A stretch of DNA of 24,671 nucleotides from Chara braunii (Eukaryota > Streptophyta > Charophyceae > Charales > Characeae), in contig BFEA01000156.1 of NCBI GenBank assembly GCA_003427395.1, positions 1,438,745 to 1,463,415 of the forward strand, in the 5' to 3' direction. Position numbers and translations under genes: made by a program. The notes below the pieces were generated by a model. It was not told where the DNA came from. It saw only the letters and a list, made by a program, of their open reading frames with translations, and ran no database searches. This document shows, one piece after another, positions 17,765 to 24,671 of the stretch (position 1 is the first letter of the stretch; every line of letters starts with the position of its first letter).

Positions 17765-19617
17765 ATGCTTTTGCGCTTGCAAACAGCCGTCATGCATCAG
17801 ATGTCCGGGGAAACGGACGAGGCCTATTAGGCCCGGATACTGCTTCTAATTACCGAAGCCAAGCAACGGTCGGATGCAGTAGCAGCCGCAGCAAAGAAGA
17901 AGGCAGAGGACACCGAGAAGGCACGTCTGTTGGCAATTGAACAGCAGCGCCAACAAGACGAGGCAGCAGCGAAGGCTGCCGATGAAGAACGACTTCAACG
18001 ACGCGCGAAGATGTTCAGCGGAGAGCGAGCTTTGCTCACAATGGCAGCGAACTGGCGGGCCGAGGCTGAGAATGGGAAGTTGGAAAAGAGTGGAAACAAG
18101 ATCGCTCTACTCCTCTCCCATCTCACGGACCTCCTAGCCACGTGCATTGTACAACAGGAGGACAATCACAACCTCGACGACACAGTTCATACACATAATC
18201 ACATGTTTGACCAAGTCAACAGCCGCCTCCAGCAGCAGGAACAAACCGTCGCCGCCCCCGTTGCCAGCTCTTCCAACACCTCCGATCGCCTCGAGGCATT
18301 GGAGATTGACGTCGGATCCGTCAAGGAAGGCGTGCAGTTACAGCAAAACGCCATGCAACAGTTGGAGCAGCAGATCTGTACTGCCGCCACTCACTCAATA
18401 TCGGAGACGCGCGAGACAACTCCAAAGTTCGATGGTCAGGAGATCTTTTGCGATTCAACCAAGACGAACCCGATTTCGTAGTTCCGTGAGTTCGAACTCA
18501 AGTTGCAGCTACACTACGTCAACGAGCACAAACATCACGCGTACTTATACTCCCGCTCGGGGGGCGCATGCCAAGCATGGCTGGACAATCTCCTGTCCAA
18601 GTACGGAGTGGTGGCTGTCGACTTGCATACCAAGATTAGCTGGGATGATCTAAAGGCAGTGTGGCATACACGGTTCCAAGTAGAGTCGCCGGAGATCAAG
18701 GCAACGAACAAGCTGATGGTCTTCGAACAAGGCACGTTGTCGAGTGTTGACTGGATTGCCGAGTACCAACGCTTGACATCCGTCGCAGACATTCAAATAG
18801 GCTTCAAAGCCATCAATCACTACTTCATCTCGAGGTCGTGTCCGACACTGGGCAATGCCTTGACTCACGTCGAGGGTACCCCAACGACACTGGTGGAGTT
18901 CTTCAACAAGACCGCGAAGATTATTGTAACAAACAAGGAGGCTAAGAACCTCCACCATTCGTCTGCGACAGGCCCGAGCAGAGATCAGCATCGGCCGAAA
19001 GTGGTCGTGGTCGTAGTTGCAACGCCAATCGACCAAACTAGCGAGGCCGTGTCTGCTAATGAAGGGGACAAACTCGTAGCCGCCTGGGATGGTGGCCGCC
19101 CCGGCAAATGTCGAGGACGTGGCAAGACGAAGACAAACACGGCAATGCCTTGACTCACGTCGAGGGTACCCTAACGACACTGGTGGAGTTCTTCGACAAG
19201 GCCGCGAAGATTATTGTCACAAACAAGGAGGCTAAGAACCTCCACCATTCGTCTGCGACAGGCCCGAGCAGAGATCAGCATCGACCGAAAGTGGCCGTGG
19301 TCGTAGCTGCAACGCCAATCGACCAAACTAGCGAGGCGGTGTCTGCTAATGAAGGGGACAAACTCGTAGCCGCCTGGGATGGTGGCCGCCCCGGCAAATG
19401 TCGAGGACGTGGCAAGACGAAGACAAACACCGCATCTAGCGCCGGCCCATCGCAACAGCTGCAGCCCCATGGTCCCAATACGGTATCTCCGAGCAAGCAT
19501 ACAAGGCACGCACGAGATTCCATTATTGTCTGTGGTGTAACAGCAATCTCCACGAGACAATGGGCTGCCCGTCGAAAGGCAAGGGCAAATTGGGAAACTG
19601 AGCACTGTCGGGAGTAA
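17765..19617 (+). pseudogene. Gag, plus arm, with 290-bp duplication
   Basis: The layout is the same as in the minus-arm gag. ATGs lie at 17765 and 17792. A private TAG at 17828-17830 stops the frame after DEAY, where the minus arm reads CAG. The frame reopens to the shared TAG at 18479-18481 and then runs through the capsid-like region. At 19141 the 290-bp segment starting GGCAATGCCTTGACTC repeats (18851-19140, 19141-19430). Because 290 is not a multiple of three, the duplication shifts the frame. The CCHC zinc knuckle is at 19527-19568 in the -1 frame. The middle (about 17957-19140) is nearly identical to the minus arm, with only four amino-acid differences up to the TAG. Confidence 0.85.
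18851..19430 (+). repeat. 290-bp tandem duplication in gag
   Basis: Copy 1 is 18851-19140 and copy 2 is 19141-19430. By eye copy 1 differs from the minus-arm sequence at about 2 positions, while copy 2 differs at about 9. The two copies therefore have different recent histories, and the junction marks the drop in arm-to-arm identity. Confidence 0.92.
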
Positions 19618-20501
19618 GTGGACGACACTCTTTACGCCTTCGGAACCGATCACTTCGCGGGTGACCGCCCTTTGTTTCGAGGCACATGCGAAAGTCGATA
19701 GTCCTCCTCTTCTTTATTCTTTTGAGGACTATTTTGCCTGGCTCGTTCTTACGTTGTACTCATGCGCAAGGACAAGACGTGTATGTGGCATCGTCTCCGT
19801 CGGACAACGGCAACTTATCGTCTTCACGGGATTCGGCGCGCGAGTTCAACATAGAGGTATTGGACCCGCTCACGTCCGAGGATTTCGTATGGCTTCCTGT
19901 CCCGACCATGGGCCGCTTGTCGGGACCGCAATGCGCAGCATTATGCGCTCACCTTCACACGTACTTATCCTTCTATGCACCACCAACTTCGCCGACGGAT
20001 GACGAAGTCATGGTGGGGGACATCCTTGCGTATGTTACCAAGGTGGGCTGCGAGTTTCGCAAGCAGTGGTACGACGACAACAACGCACCGCCCCTCTATG
20101 TCCGCATCCAAGTTGGGCAAGCGTCCTGCAGCGCTTTGCTGGATAGCGGGGCGTCTCGCAATTTTATGAGCCAGGCCGTTATGAAAAAGGCTGGCCTTGG
20201 CGCACAAGTTCGAAGGAAGGCAAACCCGACGACGATCAAGTTGGCGGACGGAAGGACACAGCAACTTATCGACCGCTACGTTGAGGCCGTACCGGTGGAT
20301 TTAGCACCTCATGCATGCGAACCGGTGACATTCGACATTTTGGACACGGACTTCGACATTATTTTGGGAATGGCTTGGCTTGAAAGTGCGGATCACACGG
20401 TCAACTTCCACCGGCGAACTCTTACCGTTCGCTACGCCTTCGGCTCCGAAGTGTCGTGTACTATTCCTCTTCCGCACCCTTCGATTCGGTGCAAGTTTTA
20501 A
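19618..20501 (+). pseudogene. Pol fragment: protease region, plus arm
   Basis: One open frame (19686-20501) covers the linker and a full-length retropepsin-like domain: active site LDSGASRNF with DSGA codons at 20142-20153, a substrate-flap region, and the C-terminal ILGMAWL motif at 20361-20381. This is the only place in the window where the aspartic protease fold looks complete. A single missing base near 20492, relative to the minus arm, shifts the frame at HPSIRC and separates it from RT. Upstream it shares the CCHC frame. Confidence 0.85.
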
Positions 20502-20898
20502 CGACTAAGTCATTTTGGGCTACTTGTGCTTACGAGCAGCCCGACGAAATCGGCCTATGCTTCCTACGGACCGTCGCGGTAGCCGACTCTTCACCCACGG
20601 ACTTGTCTTCGGACCCCTGTGTGGTGCGGTTGCTTGACGAGTTCGCCGACATCTTCGAGTCACTTACCGGTGTGGTGTCGGATCGGCTGATCTCTCACGA
20701 GATCATTCCTGAGGCCGGTGTCGTGCCGCCGACAGGTTGCATTTATCTCATGAGCGAGGAGGAGCTTACGGGCCTCCGCGCGCAACTCGATGGCTTGATG
20801 GACAAGGGCTGGATCCGCCCTAGTAGCTCCCATAGGGAGCGCCAGTTCTCTTCGTACGGAAGAAGAACAAGGATCTACGATTGTGCATCGACTTTGCG
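20456..20898 (+). pseudogene. Pol fragment: protease-RT linker and RT stub
   Basis: This open frame covers the linker (SFWATCAYEQPDEIG, LLDEFADIFES) and the start of RT (EEELTGLRAQLDGLM, GWIRPSSS). A one-base change after SSS shifts the frame, and the RT N-terminus can then be followed in another frame to a CIDF-like segment at about 20885-20898. There RT stops: the fingers, the palm with YLDD, the thumb and all of RNase H are deleted. The minus arm retains exactly these parts. Confidence 0.85.
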
Positions 20899-21325
20899 AG
20901 CGCTTTTGGTGGCCCAGCCTTCTCGGCGACGTCACACGCTATTGCGAGTCATGCGAGGTTTGCTGACGCTGCAAATCCCGCAATCGTCGTACGGCAAGTT
21001 GCGACCATTACCGGTCTCCTTGCGCCAGAGGGAAGCGATTACCATGAACATTACCGGGCCGTTCCCCAAGCACAAGGCCGGTGTGGGTGGGATTCTTACG
21101 GTTGTCGACCGACTCACCAAGTTCGCCATGTTTTTGCCTTGCCGCTATCATGCCAAGGCACCGGAATTGGCCGAGGTTCTTTACTCCGGTTGGATTCGAA
21201 CCAAGGGCTACCCCAAGGAAATTGTCTGCAACCGCGGCACTCGGTTCATGTTCGATTTTTTGTTGGCACTCATCAAATGATGGGTCTCATCTATCAAGCC
21301 AAGTTTGGCTCGCCTACTTGGTGCG
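20899..21325 (+). pseudogene. Pol fragment: integrase, broken
   Basis: Integrase inserts the cDNA into the genome. The second half of the HHCC zinc-binding motif is visible as YCESCEVC (Cys codons 20943 and 20952), followed by a TGA. After a frame shift the catalytic core reads TMNITGPFPK, ILTVVDRLTKF and CNRGTRF. The family has Asp at the second residue of the first motif and before RG in the last. Here both are Asn (codons 21047-21049 and 21230-21232). The frame ends with LALIK and TGA at about 21280, and the third catalytic residue is lost in a deletion near 21323. The short YLVRFAYCTRN segment that follows may be a chromodomain-like C-terminal remnant. Confidence 0.8.
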
Positions 21326-21448
21326 CTTTGCGTACTGCACCCGGAACGCAAGATGCAAGGCAAGCCGGTATCTTCAGCTCCACATCGCAGCCGCGTCCAG
21401 GTTCCACCTTCAGATCGTCAGCTTCGCCCTCGACCCGGCTTGACTTCA

Positions 21449-21463
21449 TAAGGAGGGGGGGGG
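21449..21463 (+). other. Polypurine tract
   Basis: TAAGGAGGGGGGGGG lies directly before the LTR start TGTTACA. This is the expected primer for plus-strand synthesis in an LTR retrotransposon and it fixes the LTR boundary. Confidence 0.85.
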
Positions 21464-22765
21464 TGTTACAGGCTGCACGGGCCATTTTCAGGCCCATGTT
21501 GTTTTCAGCCTGAAAGCCTGAAAACAAGGGTCTACAGGCCCCGTGTTGTTTTCAGCCTGAAAGCCTCAAAACAAGGGCCTACAGGCCCTGTGGTGTTTCA
21601 GCCTAAATCAGGGCCTTTCCGGCCCTGAGTCTTTTCAGCCTGAAACTGAGGGCCATTTTCAGGCCCTCATAAGATCGACCTGCCCTGAAACTCAGGCACC
21701 AGACCAGGGTTTTAGCTCAGGCCATTTTTGGCCTATTTTCAAGACAACCTTTGTTTGAGCTTCAACCCCAGGGTCTGGCACGTTTTGGCATTGGCAAGAG
21801 CANCCTCCTGGACGGGCCAGCACTATATAAGACTGGCCCGCCCTGCAGGCTGCAGGTAGTTGCTAGGTAGTTCCTAGGTACTTCCCAGGCACTTCACGTG
21901 CAGTTCAGGAGGCAGGAGGTAGTCTTCAGGATTCAGCAGCAGCACTCTGGAGGAGCGCTGCAGGAGTAGTTGTAGCGCTAGCAGTATTCAGCGCTGGGCG
22001 CTAGTAGCATTAGCAGTAGTCTTCAGCGCTGGGCGCCATAGGAGCTAGAGTAGTACTAGAGAGAGAGAGATTGGGCGGAGGCCAGGGATACTTACCTGCA
22101 GTGCAATAGCTCCAGCTTCGCCTTCGAGGTACCTGCAGCACAGCGCCATCTTCACAGGTTAGTACCTGGCACATGGGAGGGAGAGAGTTCTTCTTCTTCC
22201 TCTTCTCAGTCCACCATCTCCCTCTCACCCTCTCGCTACCTGACTTCACTGCATCAGCAGACTATGAGAGAGCGGGCTTGATGACATTCGGATCCAGACT
22301 CAACATTGGGCTTCAGACATTTTGATGAGGGATTATTTGGGACTTGTAACAAAGACTTGGTGTTGACGACATTCCCATCTCTCCGCCTCTTCTTCGTCTG
22401 TTCCCCTCCTCTTCCTCTGTGCATGATCTGGACCTGGCGCATTCTTCCCGTGTGTAGCGCCAGGCCCCTTCACACCTTGTGATGAGGATGGTGTATGTTT
22501 GGTCTGCATTGCAACATTGATTGGGCTAGTCATTGGTATTCTAGCATTCTGCTGCGCTGTCTTACACTACGTGATGGAGGTCAGTCCCGGTCAGGTCAGG
22601 ACTTGTATCTAAGTCTTCCACTGCGCTATAAAGCACCATTTTTGTATGTATCAGAATGCACACTGCTTGTTGAGATTCTACTTGCACTGCATTGTCCATT
22701 CAGTCCTTTTAATCACATTGCGGATCTCGGTTTATTATGTACATCGCCCAACTGGGCATGTAACA
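21464..22765 (+). mobile_element. Gypsy 3' LTR, full length (1302 bp)
   Basis: The LTR begins TGTTACA and ends TGTAACA, a perfect 7-bp terminal inverted repeat with TG...CA ends. U3 (to about 21855) carries two 47-bp tandem units (from 21496 and 21543) and several hairpin-forming blocks such as AGGGCCTTTCCGGCCCT. TATATAA lies at 21824-21830. The long R/U5 part is rich in TAG and GCGCTGG repeats (21850-22050) and includes a pyrimidine tract ending TTCTCAG at 22188-22208 that could act as a splice acceptor. I saw no AATAAA. One ambiguous base lies at 21803. Confidence 0.9.
21824..21830 (+). promoter_or_regulatory. LTR TATA box
   Basis: TATATAA sits at LTR position about 361, flanked by GGGCCAG and CTGGCCC, which could form a hairpin around it. 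It predicts transcription start near 21855. The U3 fragment at 11808 ends before this box. Confidence 0.7.
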
Positions 22766-22770
22766 GAGAG
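22766..22770 (+). repeat. Candidate right target-site duplication GAGAG
   Basis: GAGAG follows the LTR terminus directly and matches 11787-11791. The GA repeat context lowers its weight. Confidence 0.35.
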
Positions 22771-23415
22771 AGAATTTGGGGTGCTTTACCAACACACATG
22801 TACACATTTTAATTTTGTGACAGACTAGTTTCTCAGAGTTACTGTCATTCTCATCAGGGGTTTCGACTGACCGTCTGCTAGTATTGCAGGGTTGGTGTCA
22901 GTAAAGTCAACCGCTTTTCTCTCTCAAGGGTATATCACTAACTCTGGGCAATGCAGTGAGTCTTTATCCATCAGTCTAATGCATCCTTGGCGAATTGACG
23001 AGGTTCGCCCTCCTGATGTGTCAGCGGAAGTCTAACAAAATAGTCTGGCACAGTCATGCTTTTCTTCATGGAGTTGTGCATAGCGAACATGACAATACAC
23101 ACACAGACACACAAACACACGCGCAGTGCATACCACCAAGGCTGGCGGATTGGCAGCTGTTATTCATGGATGGCCTTCACTGAAGTTTTCCATGGCTTGG
23201 CCTGCTTCGTAGGAATGCGTAAAATGAATGCATGCTGTTGTGCCGATGGCAATGTGCTTGTTGTCGCTGTGATTACTAGGATGTGTTTGGTCATGCTCTC
23301 TGACCAGAAACTTTCCCTATCTATTGACCACCCTTTTTTTGTCGGTCTGTCGGATTGCCACATGTTTACTTCCCATGTATGGCATCCATCTAAGTTTCCT
23401 GTTGTTCAACGTGCC

Positions 23416-23446
<31 letters not shown>

Positions 23447-23560
23447 ACTTGCTTCCATCCTAATCCCCGGAGCAATGTTTGTCTTGATGTGCTACTGGCC
23501 ATGATTGGTGTTTCTGTGACTATGGAACTTTTTATAGAAACGACTTAAAATTTTTTTTTT
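22771..23560. other. Flanking DNA, no gene recognised
   Basis: A plus frame at 23056-23463 reads 135 residues with many Cys, Met and hydrophobic residues and ends in a Phe run from a T-tract (23424-23445). It shows no known motif. A short CA-rich tract lies at 23096-23122. There is no RNA gene and no clear splice structure. Confidence 0.45.
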
Positions 23561-24060
23561 TTAAATGGGTTTAGTAAGTCTGGCGCTGGCCGCTTTGTCT
23601 ATCGGTGGGGAGCTGCAACTGCTGGAAACCGGGCCCAGTGTCCCATTTGAACAATGATGTGGAAAAGTCTGACCAACTGGGCCTTTACCCTTCTACGGCT
23701 CTAGAAGTACATTTGCTTGAAATTGGAGAATCAAGAGGATCTGGAGAGCTTGGGAGGTGAGAGAGTAGTGGGGTCAGAGACCCTCCCCAGTCCTGAGAAC
23801 ACCACCGGTGCCCTTTCGCCCTGCTGCTGGGCGTCAGATCTGTAGCAACCATAATGCATTCTGAGGATGCAGGCTATACAGAGTGGAGTGTCTCCCAAAG
23901 CCCTAAACCCTAGACCCTTGATGTGAACATGACTGGTCTTGTCGCCCTTGTGGGGTGGGTGTCCAAAAAACCTGAACCCTAAACCCTCCTACCCTAAACC
24001 GAACCAACTCTGGTCCACCATACTCATGGGAGAGGGGGGGAATGGGTCTGGAAGGTCTGA
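23560..24060 (+). repeat. Dispersed repeat region, right copy
   Basis: After a T-run the sequence reads CTATCGGTGGGGAGCTGCA, CTGCTGGAAACCGGGCCCAG and GTGTCCCATTT, matching the inverted copy at 3466-3520 and the plus copy at 3198. It continues through CCCTGCTGCTGGGCGTC (like 3596), telomere-like tracts, and CCACCATACTCA with a G-rich block (like 3980). Order and orientation match the left copy at 3.5-4.0 kb. Divergence is high and there is no coding content. Confidence 0.65.
23899..24000 (+). repeat. Interstitial telomere-like tracts
   Basis: AGCCCTAAACCCTAGACCC near 23900 and ACCCTAAACCC, then ACCCTAAACC, near 23976-24000 are degenerate CCCTAAA units inside the dispersed repeat. Confidence 0.7.
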
Positions 24061-24489
24061 GAGAGGACAGAGTGGTATAGATGAATCCAATGTACTCCAG
24101 TCATGGAGACAAGGTGATAGTCTCTGATTATGTCCCCTTGGTTCCCCCGTGTTCCCCTCTCCATCTCACTGTCCCAAGCCTCCCTCTGTTTGTTGCCGCA
24201 AGCCAGCAGCCACTGAACTGTTGAATGTTTTGGTGAATCGAGAGTAGAGGTGTTTGATCTATGCTTTCGCTCCTTCCCACTGTCTTTTGTATTTGTTGTT
24301 TTGGTGGTGTCGATGAATTCAGGTCCAGCTAGCCGCACTCCCTTCGTTTCACGAGTGCAGCGCCTGCACTACAGGGCCCAGTAGACAGCCAGCTAACCAG
24401 TCTTAAACAGGTCTGTGTGAAGGTGTCAGGCTGGTCTGGGTGCTAGGTTTCACAGAGCAGAGTCCTACAGTCCCGTGGCCACGGGTGGC
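24061..24489. other. No gene recognised
   Basis: A minus frame of about 104 residues (24338-24024) has no known motif. It may be the decayed 3' end of the LINE fragment that lies just to its right on the same strand. Confidence 0.35.
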
Positions 24490-24671
24490 ATTTACCCAAC
24501 TGGCTCCATATCCGGTCTCACCAACTCCACAGCCAAATGGCTTAGGGACACTGGAGAAAAATGTGTTCGATTGTCTCCGGGATTTTCCTAGCAGGGAACG
24601 AGGTGTTGCAGAATTTGCATGAGGGCATGGCTAGCCCCTGCTGTTCTAAGGAGGACCTGTCGATACTCCAG
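24490..24671 (-). pseudogene. LINE reverse transcriptase C-terminal fragment
   Basis: On minus, a frame entering from the right edge reads CKFC, then PETIEHIFLQCP, then a stop and AIWLWSW. The spacing C-x2-C ... ETIEH-x4-C followed by a Trp-rich helix is the cysteine-rich domain (zf-RVT type) found at the C-terminus of plant L1-like reverse transcriptases. In-frame stops directly after QCP (TAA) and after LWSW (TGA) show that it is dead. The catalytic RT domain would lie beyond the window. LINE machinery of this kind is what would mobilise the SINE candidate at 2.6-3.1 kb, though no direct link is shown. Confidence 0.65.

Larger units (their letters stand above)
12165..22765. mobile_element. 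Palindromic Ty3/gypsy inverted dimer
   Basis: Two copies of one gypsy element are joined head to head. The minus arm (12165-16958) and plus arm (16980-22765) share leader, gag, protease and RT-start sequence around a 21-bp spacer. Domain order, with integrase after RNase H, fits Ty3/gypsy. Both outer ends are U5 termini, TGTTACA at 12165 and TGTAACA at 22765. Each arm has its own deletions. By eye, identity is about 90% in the leader, about 99% in the middle of gag and about 95% in protease. A minus-strand cDNA folding back at its primer-binding-site end would give such a molecule. Two independent insertions or a palindromic DNA amplification are alternatives. Confidence 0.8.

Noticed and set aside
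22086-22100. ATACTTACCTG resembling the 5' end of U1 snRNA
   Set aside because: The match stops after about 11 bases and lies inside the LTR; nothing else of U1 follows.
22478-22612. Short hydrophobic, membrane-like frame in U5, also open in the inverted copy
   Set aside because: It has no start codon of its own and a one-base difference changes how it connects upstream. Persistence of about 40 codons in two related copies is not good evidence of coding.
22835-22880. CTGATGAG with GAAAC downstream on minus as a hammerhead
   Set aside because: The bases next to CTGATGA and GAAA do not pair, so stem II cannot form.
23056-23463. 135-residue plus frame in the right flank
   Set aside because: It ends in a T-run translation and shows no domain; probably chance.

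Overview
This window reads as repeat-rich nuclear DNA of a eukaryote on the green-plant line, plausibly a streptophyte alga such as Chara or a relative. The lineage is my inference. It rests on CCCTAAA-type telomere-like tracts, U6 snRNA relics, splice-site-like polypyrimidine tracts, Ty3/gypsy and LINE debris, and many microsatellites. No intact conventional protein gene can be supported. Most long reading frames are microsatellite artefacts or shadows of broken retroelements.

Layout. 1-800: a U6 snRNA pseudogene on the minus strand, a possible first exon encoding a mitochondrial presequence, and a fragment of a dispersed repeat. 800-2600: degenerate direct repeats, a long (CT)n tract and AT-rich low-complexity DNA. 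2605-3097: a tRNA-headed SINE candidate with a 51-base poly(A) tail. 3150-4150: a dispersed repeat with an interstitial telomere-like tract; a diverged relative lies at 23.58-24.06 kb. 4.15-7.0 kb: no recognisable gene. 7.0-7.65 kb: a second U6 relic and, on the minus strand, a complete type I hammerhead self-cleaving ribozyme with a TATA box just upstream. 7.65-11.79 kb: mostly non-coding, with small tandem repeats, a (CA)n tract, and one exon-like segment (10703-10975) followed by two partial copies of itself.

11.79-22.77 kb is the dominant structure: a giant imperfect palindrome built from two head-to-head copies of one Ty3/gypsy element. The minus arm holds gag, a broken protease, RT and part of RNase H. 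The plus arm holds gag, a complete-looking protease region, an RT stub, part of integrase, a polypurine tract and a full 1302-bp LTR (TGTTACA...TGTAACA, TATATAA box). The arms meet around a 21-bp spacer that resembles a degenerate tRNA primer-binding site. Both outer ends of the palindrome are U5 termini, the form predicted if minus-strand cDNA folded back at the primer-binding site and primed itself. Left of it lies a directly oriented U3 fragment of the same LTR family. Arm identity is uneven, and the most similar tract ends at a 290-bp tandem duplication, which suggests conversion between arms.

22.77-24.67 kb: flanking DNA without a recognised gene, the second dispersed repeat copy, and at the right edge the cysteine-rich C-terminal end of a LINE-type reverse transcriptase on the minus strand.

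The two most interesting items are the hammerhead ribozyme (7521-7605, minus strand) and the palindromic gypsy element with its fold-back-like architecture. All identities quoted are by-eye estimates.
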